Shown: positions 8,449-20,760, numbered from the stretch's first letter. The stretch: DNA of 64,000 bases from Azospirillum oryzae (GCF_900177515.1 NZ_FXAK01000007.1:2402501-2466500), one strand, 5' to 3'. The notes: generated by a model not told the origin, from the sequence alone. Made by a program: numbers and translations.

Positions 8449-9642
8449 TCAGGCGAAACGATACATGGTGACGGGCGCGCCGTCCGGCACGCCTTCGCTG
8501 TCCGCCCCGATCAGGACGAAGCCGTCGGCCCGCGCCGCCGCCGCCAGTCCCGGCCAGTTGGGCGAGGCCACCGGCTCCACCCGGCCGTCCTCGTCCAGCC
8601 GCACCCGGTGCAGGTCGAGACAGCCGATCTCCGACACCAGCTTGCGCGTTGTCACCGCCTCGACCGTGGCATGGGGCAGAGCGGCCGGCAAGCCGGCGGC
8701 ATGCCGCACCGCGCGCCCGGCCAGCAGCTCATAGGCGGCCAGCGCCGCCATCGGCTCGCCCGGCAGCAGCAGGACCGGAACGCGGCCCTCAAGCCCGCCC
8801 GCAAACCCGAGCGCGGCGCTGCCGCCCGGCCGCATGGCGATGCCGTGCAGGTCGAGGCTGCCGGCCTGCGCCAGGGCGGGCGGCGCCACGTCGTCGGGAC
8901 CGGTGCCGGTGCGCCCGGCCGACAGGATCAGGTCGGCGCCCGGCCGGGCAAAAGCCTCGGCCAGGGCGTCGAGGTCGCCGGGCAGCTCCTCGACCGCCTC
9001 GACCACGCCGCCGTCGCGCGCCACCAGCGCAGCCAGCATCGCGCCGTTCTGCTCCGGCGCGCCGGCCTTGGGTCCGCCGGCAATCAGGATGCGCACCCGC
9101 GGCGCCGGCAGGATCGGCACGGTGCTGTGCCCAGCGGCGGCGAGCAGGCCGAGGTCGCCGGGGCGCAGGCGCCGTCCCGCCGGCAGCAGCGGGCTTCCGG
9201 CTGTGGTCCAGGCGCCGCGCCGCTCCACCCCGCTGCCGGGCGCCACCGCGTCGATCGCCTCGATGAAGGGGCCGACGGTCTGCGCCGCCTCGTATGGGAT
9301 CACCGCGTCCGATCCCGGCGGCAGCGGGTCGCCGGTGCTCACCGCCACCGCCGCCGTCAGCGGCACCGGGTTGTAGGAGCCGGCCCCCAGTGTGTCAGCC
9401 GCCGCCACGGCATAGCCGTCCACCGCCGCCCGGTCGGCCGGCGGCCAATCGCCCGCCGCCGCGACCGCATCGGCCAGCCGCAGCCCGGCACACGCCGCCA
9501 GGGGCAGACTCCTTGCAGGCGGCGGGGCGACCCGGGCGTCGACCCAATCCCAGGCGTCCGTCAGCGGCGCGCGGCGGGCGAAGCCGCGGCCACGGACGTC
9601 ATGGACGGATGACGAAGTCGGCGGCGGCGGCGGGGCGGTCAC
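8449..9642 (-). CDS. Divergent MoeA-like protein
   Basis: A 397-residue MoeA homologue. It keeps the RAAVDGYAVAAADT motif (D75), LPPGSDAVIPYEAA and VLLLPGEPMAALAAYELL. In place of the MoeA TGDE loop it reads LIAGGPKAGAPEQNGAMLAAL, and in place of SGGTSxGxxD it reads SAGRTGTGPDDV. Loss of the TGD aspartate, which helps bind metal and substrate in MoeA, suggests an altered or lost catalytic role. The GTG start overlaps the stop of the upstream diguanylate cyclase (GTGA), so the start and coupling are well supported. The canonical MoeA-PBP fusion follows 40 bases later; the two may pair. Confidence 0.8.
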   Translation of the reverse strand: MTAPPPPPTSSSVHDVRGRGFARRAPLTDAWDWVDARVAPPPARSLPLAACAGLRLADAVAAAGDWPPADRAAVDGYAVAAADTLGAGSYNPVPLTAAVAVSTGDPLPPGSDAVIPYEAAQTVGPFIEAIDAVAPGSGVERRGAWTTAGSPLLPAGRRLRPGDLGLLAAAGHSTVPILPAPRVRILIAGGPKAGAPEQNGAMLAALVARDGGVVEAVEELPGDLDALAEAFARPGADLILSAGRTGTGPDDVAPPALAQAGSLDLHGIAMRPGGSAALGFAGGLEGRVPVLLLPGEPMAALAAYELLAGRAVRHAAGLPAALPHATVEAVTTRKLVSEIGCLDLHRVRLDEDGRVEPVASPNWPGLAAAARADGFVLIGADSEGVPDGAPVTMYRFA

Positions 9643-10556
9643 AGCGCCGGCACCGTGGCGTCCTGCACGCGGTTCCGGCCGGTGCGCTTGGCGCGGTAGA
9701 GCAGCTGGTCGGCCATCTCCGCCAGGCTTTCGGGGCTGCTGTCGGCGGACGGGATCACGGTGGCGACGCCCAGGCTGATGGTGACATAGGGGGCGACCGG
9801 CGACTGGGCGTGCGGGATGCGGCGTTCGGCGACGCCGGCCCGGAACCCCTCGGCCACGCGGGCGGCGCCGGGGCCGTCGGTCTCCGGCAGCAGACAGACG
9901 AACTCCTCGCCGCCATAGCGGGCGACGAGGTCGCTCGGCCGCCTTGCCCGCTCCGCCAGCACGTCGGCGACGATGCGCAGGCATTCGTCGCCGGCCTGAT
10001 GGCCGTACTGGTCGTTGTAGGCCTTGAAATGGTCGACATCGAGAATGATGAGCGACAGAGGCAGGTGCGACCGGGCACAGCGCCGCCATTCACGCGCCAT
10101 CGTGTCGTCGAAGCGGCGCCGGTTGGCGATGCCGGTCAGCCCGTCCAGGAAGGACAGGCTGCGCAGCAGGTCGGTCTGCCGTTTCAGCAGCAGATGGTTG
10201 CGCACCCGCGCCTTCACGATGGGCGGGCTGATCGGCTTGGTGATGAAGTCGATGGCTCCCACCTCCAGCCCGCGGGTCTCGTCCTCCACCTCGCTCTTGG
10301 CGGAGATGAAGATGACGGGGATGTCGTGGGTGGTGGGATCGTCCTTGATGCGACGGCACACCTCGAACCCGTCCATCCCCGGCATCATGATGTCCAGCAG
10401 GACGAGGTCCGGCATGCGCGCCTGGACCAGATCCAGCGCCTTCTCGCCGTCGGTGGCGAAATAGATGTCGTAATCGTCCTTCAGGATGCGGCTGAGCACA
10501 TGGACGTTGGACGGGATATCGTCCACCACCAGGATTTTCGGGCGGGGTTCGGCCAT
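9639..10556 (-). CDS. Response-regulator diguanylate cyclase (REC-GGDEF)
   Basis: A 305-residue PleD/WspR-like output protein that makes cyclic di-GMP when phosphorylated. The receiver spans residues 1-125 with the phospho-acceptor D55 in LVLLDIMMPGMDG and the conserved K in FITKPISP. The GGDEF domain starts near residue 140, with the active-site GGEEF at 215-219 and an RxxD product-inhibition site (RPSD) five residues before it. Start at MAEPRPKILVVDD. It lies 8 bases after the hybrid kinase, its probable phosphodonor, and overlaps the next gene by GTGA. Confidence 0.93.
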   Translation of the reverse strand: MAEPRPKILVVDDIPSNVHVLSRILKDDYDIYFATDGEKALDLVQARMPDLVLLDIMMPGMDGFEVCRRIKDDPTTHDIPVIFISAKSEVEDETRGLEVGAIDFITKPISPPIVKARVRNHLLLKRQTDLLRSLSFLDGLTGIANRRRFDDTMAREWRRCARSHLPLSLIILDVDHFKAYNDQYGHQAGDECLRIVADVLAERARRPSDLVARYGGEEFVCLLPETDGPGAARVAEGFRAGVAERRIPHAQSPVAPYVTISLGVATVIPSADSSPESLAEMADQLLYRAKRTGRNRVQDATVPAL

Positions 10557-10564
10557 GGGCGCGT

Positions 10565-14518
<3,954 letters not shown>

Positions 14519-14792
14519 TGCCGAATCATCGCCGCCCGCCGGCCCTTCCGCCTAGATCGGTCGGAGTATGGTCTTGCGCCGGCTGAGACCGCAAGCAACT
14601 TGATGGGTGCAACGATGGCGTTGGCGACACCCGGCGCTTGCGGGGGACCCCTCCGGTACAGCCCCCCTTGCACCGCCTGCCTTTCCGTGCGGTCTGCGGC
14701 ATCGTCGCCATAATCACGCCCACTATTTGTCTCATCTCCCGTCTGGTTCTCCGCCGTCCGATCCTCCGTTTCGCCGTGAAAGCGCCCGTCCG

Positions 14793-16187
14793 ATGGCCGA
14801 CCGCCCTGCCCCGTCGCTCAAGCCTCTTCTGGCCGGCCTGCTCGCGCTGGCCGCCGGTTCCGCCCTCGCCCAGGCCATGCTGCCGGCCGCCGCCCTGGCC
14901 CAGGCGGCGATGACCGGCCCGGTGCGCTCCGATCCGATGCAGACGGTCGGTGCCGAGGTCCATGTGCGGATCGAAACGCTGCCGAAGCCCTACGCCACCC
15001 CCGCCGTCGCCAACCAGGCGGTGGAGGTGCCGCGTCCGGAGGACCAGCCGCTGCGCGTCCCGCGCGGCTTCACCGTCACCCTGTTCCGCGACCATGTGGA
15101 GAATGCACGCAACCTGCTGGTCCTGCCCAACGGCGACGTGATGGTGGCGCAGCAGCGGCCGGGCACCCTGACGCTGCTGCGCGATGCCGACGGCGACGGC
15201 CGGGCGGAGATGGCCCAGGTCTGGGCCGACGGATTCGACCATCCCTTCGGCCTCGCCTTCCACGATGGGGCGGTGCTGGTCGGCGATCTGGCGGGCGTGT
15301 GGCGGCTGCCCTGGACCGCCGGGACGGTCCAGGCAGGGGAACGGCGGCGACTGACGGCCGAGGGCGCCTTCGGCCGGCGCGGCGGCCACAACACCCGCTC
15401 CATCGCGGTGGCGCCGGACGGACGGCATTTCTATGTCGGCATCGGATCGGAATCGAACATCGGGGTGGAACCCGAACCGCGCGCCACCATCCAGGAATTC
15501 CGCATGGACGGCAGCGGCCAGCGCACCTACGCCGCGGGCCTGCGCAACCCGGTCGGCCTCGCCTTCAAGCCCGGCACCGGCGATCTCTATGCCGTGGTGA
15601 ACGAGCGCGACGGGCTGGGCGACCAGCTGGTGCCCGATTTCCTGACGATGGTGAAGCCGGGCGGCTTCTATGGCTGGCCCTATTCCTACATCGGCGACAA
15701 CCCGCAGCCGGACCTCGCCGAACGGCGGCCCGATCTGGTGAAGGCGGCGCTGGTGCCGGGGCTGCTGTTCCAGGCCCATTCGGCGCCGATCGGGCTGGTC
15801 TTCGGCGACGCCACCCATTTCCCGGAGCGCTACCGCATGGGCGCCTTCGTGTCGCTGCACGGCTCCTGGAACCGGTCGCGCCCCACCGGCTACGCCGTCG
15901 CCTTCGTGCCCTTCGATACTGCGCCCTTCGACAAGAGCAAGCCGACGGGCACCTACGAGACCTTCGTCACCGGCTTCCGCGTGACCAGCCCCGCCGGCAC
16001 CGCCACCGGAAGCGCCGCCGAGGGCGACGAGACGCCGAAGGTCTGGGGGCGGCCGAGCGGCTTGGCAGTGACTGCCGACGGCGCCCTGCTGATCGCAGAA
16101 GATGCTTCCGGTTCGGTCTGGCGCATCGCCTATGCCGCGGCGGACAAGGAAGCGGAGAAGGAGCCGGCGGCGGGCCCCAAGCGCTGA
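14793..16187 (+). CDS. Periplasmic sorbosone-dehydrogenase-like PQQ sugar dehydrogenase
   Basis: A 464-residue secreted six-bladed beta-propeller of the soluble glucose/sorbosone dehydrogenase family. A signal peptide (about residues 8-37, LLAGLLALAAGSALA and then an AxA-type site) precedes repeated blades: NLLVLPNGDVMVAQQ, DHPFGLAFHDGAVLVGD, HNTRSIAVAPDGRHFYVGIGS, GLRNPVGLAFKPGTGDLYAVVNERD, FVSLHGSWNRSRPTGYAVAFV, GRPSGLAVTADGALLIAEDASGSVWRI. The 'GSW' and 'rNP.g' motifs are typical. PQQ use is known for only some members, so the cofactor is uncertain. Start chosen at the ATG directly before the signal peptide. It converges on cowN. Confidence 0.88.
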   Translation: MADRPAPSLKPLLAGLLALAAGSALAQAMLPAAALAQAAMTGPVRSDPMQTVGAEVHVRIETLPKPYATPAVANQAVEVPRPEDQPLRVPRGFTVTLFRDHVENARNLLVLPNGDVMVAQQRPGTLTLLRDADGDGRAEMAQVWADGFDHPFGLAFHDGAVLVGDLAGVWRLPWTAGTVQAGERRRLTAEGAFGRRGGHNTRSIAVAPDGRHFYVGIGSESNIGVEPEPRATIQEFRMDGSGQRTYAAGLRNPVGLAFKPGTGDLYAVVNERDGLGDQLVPDFLTMVKPGGFYGWPYSYIGDNPQPDLAERRPDLVKAALVPGLLFQAHSAPIGLVFGDATHFPERYRMGAFVSLHGSWNRSRPTGYAVAFVPFDTAPFDKSKPTGTYETFVTGFRVTSPAGTATGSAAEGDETPKVWGRPSGLAVTADGALLIAEDASGSVWRIAYAAADKEAEKEPAAGPKR

Positions 16188-16205
16188 CTGTTGATCGCCG
16201 AACGC

Positions 16206-16502
16206 TCAGCAGCACTCGTCCTCCAGTTGGCGCAGCATCGCCAGCCCGTCCTCGTCGTCATGCTCCTCGAACAGGTCGGCGATGTAGTAGATGTTGGCGC
16301 AGAGCAGGCACAGCCCGTCGGCCTGCCGCTTCAGCGGGTCCTCGGCGACCGCCAGCTTGGCGCGGAACCGCTCCCAGAAAGCGTTGGTCTTGGCGGGATC
16401 GTCGATGTGCATGTACAGCCGGTCGATGATGCGGCGGCTGTTGCCTTCGCAGTCGATGCCCTTGAACGAGACGTAACGGTCGGGCGCGTCGATGCTGTCC
16501 AC
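16206..16502 (-). CDS. cowN: CowN, protection of nitrogenase from carbon monoxide
   Basis: CowN lets diazotrophs keep fixing nitrogen when CO is present by shielding nitrogenase. The 98-residue product matches the family throughout: RYVSFKGIDCEGNSRRIIDRL, HIDDPAKTNAFWERFRAKL, and the acidic end LFEEHDDEDGLAMLRQLEDECC. The GTG start is supported by AGGAG at 16516-16512, nine bases upstream. It stands 140 bases downstream of, and on the same strand as, an RcoM-type CO-sensor gene, and four TTnnnG repeats fill the gap. No nif genes are in the window. Confidence 0.93.
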   Translation of the reverse strand: MDSIDAPDRYVSFKGIDCEGNSRRIIDRLYMHIDDPAKTNAFWERFRAKLAVAEDPLKRQADGLCLLCANIYYIADLFEEHDDEDGLAMLRQLEDECC

Positions 16503-16571
16503 GGGGGCGGTCTCCTGTAGCGGTGCGGAGTGGGGAACATTGCGCCGATGCTCTCCCGTCCGCGGCCCCAC

Positions 16572-16632
16572 CCTCAAGCGGCCCTGCACCAAGCGCATCC
16601 GGCCTGCGCGAACGGCCGGATCGCCGCACGAA
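16572..16632 (-). promoter_or_regulatory. Four direct TTnnnG repeats, probable RcoM operator of cowN
   Basis: Read toward cowN, the repeats are TTCGTG (16632-16627), TTCGCG (16612-16607), TTGGTG (16592-16587) and TTGAGG (16577-16572). Their starts are 20, 20 and 15 bases apart, so the first three lie on one face of the helix. Flanks are also alike (CCGTTCGTGCGG, CCGTTCGCGCAGG, GCGCTTGGTGCAGG). As I recall, RcoM sites in Burkholderia consist of repeated TTnnnG units, and LytTR proteins in general bind direct repeats. The last repeat, TTGAGG, could double as a -35; no clear -10 follows. Confidence 0.65.
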
Positions 16633-16642
16633 CGGTGCCGCC

Positions 16643-17371
16643 CTACAGCGCCAGCCGCTTCTTCAGCGCCTCGGCCCGGTTGCGGCTGACCGGCACGCGG
16701 GGGGCGCCGGGGGCGGCCATGACGAAGGCGGCGCGGCCGTCCTGCCGTTCCACCGCGCGGGCATGGCGCAGATTGACGATGTAGCCGCGATGGGTGCGCA
16801 CAAAGGACCGGGCGTCGAGCCGTGCCTCCAGCTCCGACAAAGGCAGGCCGCAGAAGAAGGCGCCGTCGGCGGTGTGGACCGTGGTGTAATGGCCGTCGGC
16901 CTGCAGATAGACGGCATCGGCCGGGTCGAGCAGCACGATGCCCTGCCCCTTCTCCACCGGCAGCTTGACCAACGGTTCGGCCAAATTTCCTGTCGGCTGC
17001 GCTGCGGGGTTCTGGATCTCCGCCGCGACAGGCCGCCCCGCCTCCATCAGCATCAGGGCGGTGACCGCACTTCCCTCCGCCACCTCCGCGGCGGGCGCCA
17101 GCGCCGTGGCCTTGACCACCAGAACCCGGCCGGGCAGCGCCACCATCATCGAGCAGGCGGACGCCGGGGCGGACGGATCGCCGGCGGCGGCCAGCAGCAA
17201 CTCCACCTTGGCCCGGTGCGAGGGCGGGTGCAGGTCGTGCAGATAGGCGCCGACCAGCCCGGCCGCCCGTTCCCCCAGCAGCCGCACCGCCGCCGGGTTC
17301 AGCGCCAGCACCCGCCGCGCGCCGTCCAGCAGCACCAGCCCGACATCCATGTTTTGCAACGCATAGTCCAT
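16643..17371 (-). CDS. rcoM: RcoM-type CO-sensing PAS-LytTR transcription factor
   Basis: A 242-residue one-component regulator: PAS domain (about 5-115) plus LytTR DNA-binding domain (about 135-240; VYLQADGHYTTVHTADG, FVRTHRGYIVNLRHA, VPVSRNRAEALKK). In the PAS domain LHDLHPPSHRAKVELLL and SMMVALPGRVLVVK align, from memory, with the segments of Burkholderia RcoM that carry the haem ligands His74 and Met104; here these would be H48 and M75 or M76. That predicts a cytoplasmic haem CO sensor that activates DNA-repeat promoters. cowN is next downstream. It starts 22 bases after trmJ; a TATAGT sequence in that gap could be a -10 of its own. Confidence 0.8.
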   Translation of the reverse strand: MDYALQNMDVGLVLLDGARRVLALNPAAVRLLGERAAGLVGAYLHDLHPPSHRAKVELLLAAAGDPSAPASACSMMVALPGRVLVVKATALAPAAEVAEGSAVTALMLMEAGRPVAAEIQNPAAQPTGNLAEPLVKLPVEKGQGIVLLDPADAVYLQADGHYTTVHTADGAFFCGLPLSELEARLDARSFVRTHRGYIVNLRHARAVERQDGRAAFVMAAPGAPRVPVSRNRAEALKKRLAL

Positions 17372-17393
17372 GGACGCCCACTATAGCGGGGTT

Positions 17394-18176
17394 TCAGTCC
17401 TGGCTCCCGCCTTTCCGCTTGTCGCCCTGGACCAGGGCGGCGACGACGCCGTGGAAGGTGCGCACCTCCTGCTCGGTCATCTCCATCCGCTCGAAGGCGT
17501 TGCGGAGCGTGCGGACCATCGAGGGGCGCTTCTCCTCGCTGGTGAAGAAGCCGGTGCGGTCCAGCGCCGCCTCCAGCCGCTCGAAGAAGTTCACCCGCTC
17601 CGCCATCGTCGCCGGGCGGGTCTGGCCGGTGTGCAGGAAGCGGTCGGGCGTGCGGTCGCCGGCCTGGAACCACTCATAGCCGATCAGCAGCACCGCCTGC
17701 GCCAGGTTGAGCGACGAGAAGGCCGGGTTCAGCGGCACCGTCACCAGCGTCTGGGCGAAGGTCAGGTCGTCGTTGACCAGCCCGGTGCGCTCCGGCCCGA
17801 ACATCACGCCGACCTTCTGCCCGGCGGCATAGCGTTCCCGCATCTCGCCGGCCGCCACGCGCGGGGTGACGAAGCGCTGGATCATGTCGCGGGTGCGCAC
17901 CGTGGTGGCATAGACCGCCTCCAGGTCGGCGACCGCCTCGGCCGTCGTCTCGAAGATCTTCGCGTTGTCGATGACGAGGTCGGCGCCGGACGCCGCCGCA
18001 CTGGCCTTCGGGTTCGGCCAGCCGTCGCGCGGCTTGACGAGGCGGAGGTCGGTCAGCCCGCAATTCAGCATCGCACGCGCGCAGGCGCCGATGTTCTCGC
18101 CGAGCTGCGGCTGCACCAGGATGACGGCCGGGCCGCCAAGGATGGACTCACGGGTGGGGTTCTGGCCGGAGGTCAT
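17394..18176 (-). CDS. trmJ: tRNA 2'-O-methyltransferase TrmJ (SpoU family)
   Basis: A 260-residue SPOUT methyltransferase that methylates the ribose of tRNA position 32. The SPOUT knot motifs are AVILVQPQLGENIGACARAMLNCGLTDLRLV at the N-terminus, then VGVMFGPERTGLVNDDL and VTVPLNPAFSSLNLAQAVLLIGYE. The charged C-terminal helical extension (FFERLEAALDRTGFFTSEEKRPSM) is typical of TrmJ rather than TrmL. It is followed closely by rcoM on the same strand. No functional link is known; read-through from trmJ could give basal RcoM. Confidence 0.9.
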   Translation of the reverse strand: MTSGQNPTRESILGGPAVILVQPQLGENIGACARAMLNCGLTDLRLVKPRDGWPNPKASAAASGADLVIDNAKIFETTAEAVADLEAVYATTVRTRDMIQRFVTPRVAAGEMRERYAAGQKVGVMFGPERTGLVNDDLTFAQTLVTVPLNPAFSSLNLAQAVLLIGYEWFQAGDRTPDRFLHTGQTRPATMAERVNFFERLEAALDRTGFFTSEEKRPSMVRTLRNAFERMEMTEQEVRTFHGVVAALVQGDKRKGGSQD

Positions 18177-18207
18177 TGGACGTAAGTTCGTTTGAGGTCA
18201 AGTGCTG

Positions 18208-18315
18208 TTGCCCCCCTCCCCAACCCTCCCCCTCTTCGAGGGAGAGGGAGTCGGTCGCAGAGCGGCGGCAGTCCCCTCTCCCACCGAAGGTGGGGGAGGG
18301 TTAGGGAGGGGGCAA
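18208..18315. repeat. Intergenic GC-rich inverted repeat, copy 1
   Basis: A 108-base element with outer ends TTGCCCCCC and GGGGGCAA and arms reading CCCTCCCCAACCCTCCC and GGGAGGGTTAGGGAGGG, with inner palindromes (CTCTTCGAGGGAGAG). The same ends and arms recur at 32306-32429 and 58598-58710. It fills the gap between trmJ and lpxD and codes for nothing that I can recognise. Confidence 0.75.
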
Positions 18316-18333
18316 TCCGTACCCGCGCTCCCC

Positions 18334-19464
18334 CTATTCCTGCTGCTCCGCCGGCTCCGCCTCGACCTTCACCGGGCCGCCGTCGATGGCGGTCAGGCGC
18401 TTCTTCAGGTCGGAGACGTCCGCGTACAGGCGCTTGAGGCGGGCGAGGCCCTTGTATTGTTCGAAGGCGCGGGCGCGCGGCACGGCGGGATAGCCCATCC
18501 ACACCGACTTGGGCGGGATGTCCATGCCGACGCCGGAATTGGCGGCCACCACCGCGTCGCTGCCGATCTTCACATGGTCGGCCACGCCCACCTTGCCGGC
18601 CAGCACCACGCGATCGCCGATGATCGTGCTGCCGGCGATGCCGACATGGCCGCACAGCATGCAGTTGGTGCCGACCTGGACGTTGTGGCCGATCTGGACG
18701 AGGTTGTCGATCTTGGTGCCGTTGCCGATGCGGGTGGCCGTCACCGTTCCGCGGTCGATGGTGGCGCCGGCCCCGATCTCGACATCGTCGCCGAGGATCA
18801 CCGTGCCGATGGAGTTCACCCGGCGGATCAGCACGTTGGTGCCGACGACGCGGCCGGTGGTCTTGGCCGATTCGACGCTGCCCGGTTCCGGCGTGACGAA
18901 GCTGAAGCCGTCGTTGCCGACGGCGGCGTTGGGATGGATGATGCAGCGGGCGCCCATCTCCACCCGCTCGCCGATGCGGGCGCCGGGATGCAGCAGGCAG
19001 CCCTCGCCGATCACCGCGTCGGCGCCGACGGTGACGTGCGGCAGGATGACGACCCCGGCCCCGATGCGGGCACGCGGGCCGACATAGGCGAAGGGAGCGA
19101 TGGAGGCATCGGGCGCCACCACCGCATCGGGCGCCACATAGGCCTGCGGCGAGACGCCCGGTTCGGCATGGACCGGACGCTCGAAGATGTCGAGCATCCC
19201 GGCCATGGCATAGCGCGGACGCTTCACCACGATGCGGCCCTTGATCGTGTCCGGCACCTCGACTCCCTCGGCGACCACGGCGGCGACCGCCTTGCTGCCT
19301 GGCAGCAGGGCCATCAGGTCCTTGTCCATCGCCAGCGCCAGATCCTCCGGCCCCTCCGCTTCCGACGGGTGGACGGCGCGGCGGATGGTGAGGGAGCCGT
19401 CGCCTTCGACCGCGGCGCCCAGCGCTTCGGCGATCTCGGTGAGGGTCATGGGGGGCTTGGTCAT
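18334..19464 (-). CDS. lpxD: UDP-3-O-acylglucosamine N-acyltransferase LpxD
   Basis: Adds the N-linked 3-hydroxyacyl chain in lipid A synthesis. The 376-residue product has the small N-terminal LpxD domain (MTLTEIAEALGAAVEGDG...VHPSEAEGPEDLALAMDK), then a left-handed beta-helix of hexapeptide repeats from about residue 110. It includes the conserved HPNAAVGNDGFSFV segment and NLVQIGHNVQVG with the catalytic-type His. Start at MTKPPMTL; an ATG 22 codons upstream adds a non-conserved leader. It stands alone, not in the usual lpxD-fabZ-lpxA cluster, so it may be a second copy; I cannot check. Confidence 0.9.
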   Translation of the reverse strand: MTKPPMTLTEIAEALGAAVEGDGSLTIRRAVHPSEAEGPEDLALAMDKDLMALLPGSKAVAAVVAEGVEVPDTIKGRIVVKRPRYAMAGMLDIFERPVHAEPGVSPQAYVAPDAVVAPDASIAPFAYVGPRARIGAGVVILPHVTVGADAVIGEGCLLHPGARIGERVEMGARCIIHPNAAVGNDGFSFVTPEPGSVESAKTTGRVVGTNVLIRRVNSIGTVILGDDVEIGAGATIDRGTVTATRIGNGTKIDNLVQIGHNVQVGTNCMLCGHVGIAGSTIIGDRVVLAGKVGVADHVKIGSDAVVAANSGVGMDIPPKSVWMGYPAVPRARAFEQYKGLARLKRLYADVSDLKKRLTAIDGGPVKVEAEPAEQQE

Positions 19465-19554
19465 GGTCGGAACACCGGTGTCAGGGTCTTCGATGGCCGC
19501 CCCGACGGACGGCGCGGCGGACCCTAACACGGGCGTCCGGCCGATGGCGAGGCA

Positions 19555-20019
19555 TCAGAACGCGACCCCGGCTTTCGCATCGGTGGCCTGCCCGCCCTTG
19601 GCGCCCGGCCGCAGCCAGCCCTTCACCCGCTCCTTCACCCGGCGCATCAGCGGCTGACGCGCCTGCACCGCATAGTATTTGCGCACCGTCTCCAGGATCT
19701 CCCAGGTGCCGGTGAAGCCCATCGGCAGCACCAGCGCGTCGCCAGCCTTGTATTCGCGCGGGGACCCGCCTTCCGGCGTGATGATGACCCGGCCGGACAG
19801 CAGGACGCAGAACTCGTGATAGGGCCAGTCCTTCATCGCGACGAGGCCCGGCGTGCACTGCCACACCCCCGACCGGAAGCGGCCATAGTCGCCTTCGAAA
19901 ATGTTGCGGTGAATCTCCAGCGGCTGGCCGGACAGGATGGCGCCGAAAACCGCCGGCTTGCCGACCTCGTCGTCTGCGATGCGGCGGCTGTCGATCGGAA
20001 TGGGGGTGTGGTCGGGCAT
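19555..20019 (-). CDS. Small cupin-domain protein
   Basis: A 154-residue single-cupin protein of the DUF861/EutQ-like kind. The barrel is seen in FEGDYGRFRSGVWQCTPGLVAMKDWPYHEFCVLLSGRVIITPEGGSPREYKAGDALVLPMGFTG-like strands with only one histidine (in PYHEFCV) in the first metal motif, so metal binding may be weak. Start at MPDHTPIPIDSRRI, preceded by GGGAG. A basic C-terminal tail (MRRVKERVKGWLRPGAKGG) is added. Members often sit beside amine or sugar catabolic genes; no such neighbour is present and the role is unknown. Confidence 0.75.
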   Translation of the reverse strand: MPDHTPIPIDSRRIADDEVGKPAVFGAILSGQPLEIHRNIFEGDYGRFRSGVWQCTPGLVAMKDWPYHEFCVLLSGRVIITPEGGSPREYKAGDALVLPMGFTGTWEILETVRKYYAVQARQPLMRRVKERVKGWLRPGAKGGQATDAKAGVAF

Positions 20020-20139
20020 CGGCTCTCCCAGTCGGAGGATGGAGGGTCGGTGCGCGCACGGCCACGGCAGAGCCACGGCCGGGTGGCGCCCCTGCGCAAC
20101 ACCTCACACCGCCGAAGGTTCCGCCAGCTGCGAAAAATT

Positions 20140-20760
20140 TCAGCCGCCCAGATTGACGATCTCCACCCGCCGGTTGGCCGCCGCCTTGGGCTGGTCGGGC
20201 AGCAGCAGTTCCCGCGCGCCCATGCCCGACGCCTCCAGCCGGTCGCGGCGGATATGGTGATGCGACACCAGATACTCGACCACCGCCGTCGCCCGCCGCT
20301 TGGACAAGGCAAGGTTCGCCGCGTCGCTGCCGACGCCGTCGGTGTGGCCGACAATGCGGAAGCGGGTGTTGCCGGCCGCCGCCATCACCGCCGCCACCTT
20401 GTCGAGGATCGCCCGCGATTCCGGCCGGATGCGGGCGGAGTTGAAATCGAACTCCACCCGGAAGGCGGCGCGCAGTTCCGGCGCGGGCACCGCCGCCGGC
20501 TCGGGCAGGGGCGGCACCGTCACCGGCGCCGGCCGCCCGGCCGGAGGTGAAGCCGGGGGAGTGGCCGGCGGCGGCACGGCCGGCCGCTGCATCGCCACCG
20601 GCGGGCAATTGGGGCCGGTGGTGCCGAGCAGCGCCGCCTGGATCTCGCATTCGCTGGGGTTCGGCCCCATCGGCATCGCCGGGTTCGGCAAGCCTTGGGC
20701 GCCCGCCGCGACCGGCAGGACCAGCCAGACGCAAGCACCCAGAGCCAAGCCCAGCCGCAT
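20140..20760 (-). CDS. OmpA-family peptidoglycan-binding protein with proline-rich linker
   Basis: A 206-residue secreted protein. Signal peptide at residues 1-22 (LGLALGACVWLVLPVAAGAQG), a short Cys-containing stretch (NPSECEIQAALLGTTGPNCPP), a Pro/Ala-rich linker of about 45 residues, then an OmpA C-terminal domain (VEFDFNSARIRPESRAILDKVA, RFRIVGHTDGVGSDAANLALSKRRATAVVEYLV, ANRRVEIVN). It likely anchors to peptidoglycan in the periplasm. Start chosen at the ATG directly before the signal peptide. It is divergent from the TRAP binding protein gene, with a 116-base gap. Confidence 0.88.
   Translation of the reverse strand: MRLGLALGACVWLVLPVAAGAQGLPNPAMPMGPNPSECEIQAALLGTTGPNCPPVAMQRPAVPPPATPPASPPAGRPAPVTVPPLPEPAAVPAPELRAAFRVEFDFNSARIRPESRAILDKVAAVMAAAGNTRFRIVGHTDGVGSDAANLALSKRRATAVVEYLVSHHHIRRDRLEASGMGARELLLPDQPKAAANRRVEIVNLGG

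Noticed and set aside
16626..16639. Sigma-54-like GG-N10-GC element (GGCACCGTTCGTGC) upstream of cowN
   Set aside because: It overlaps the first TTnnnG repeat, lacks the TTGC core, and no TGT-N10-ACA NifA site was found upstream. The repeat array with an RcoM gene next door explains the region better, though dual control is not excluded.
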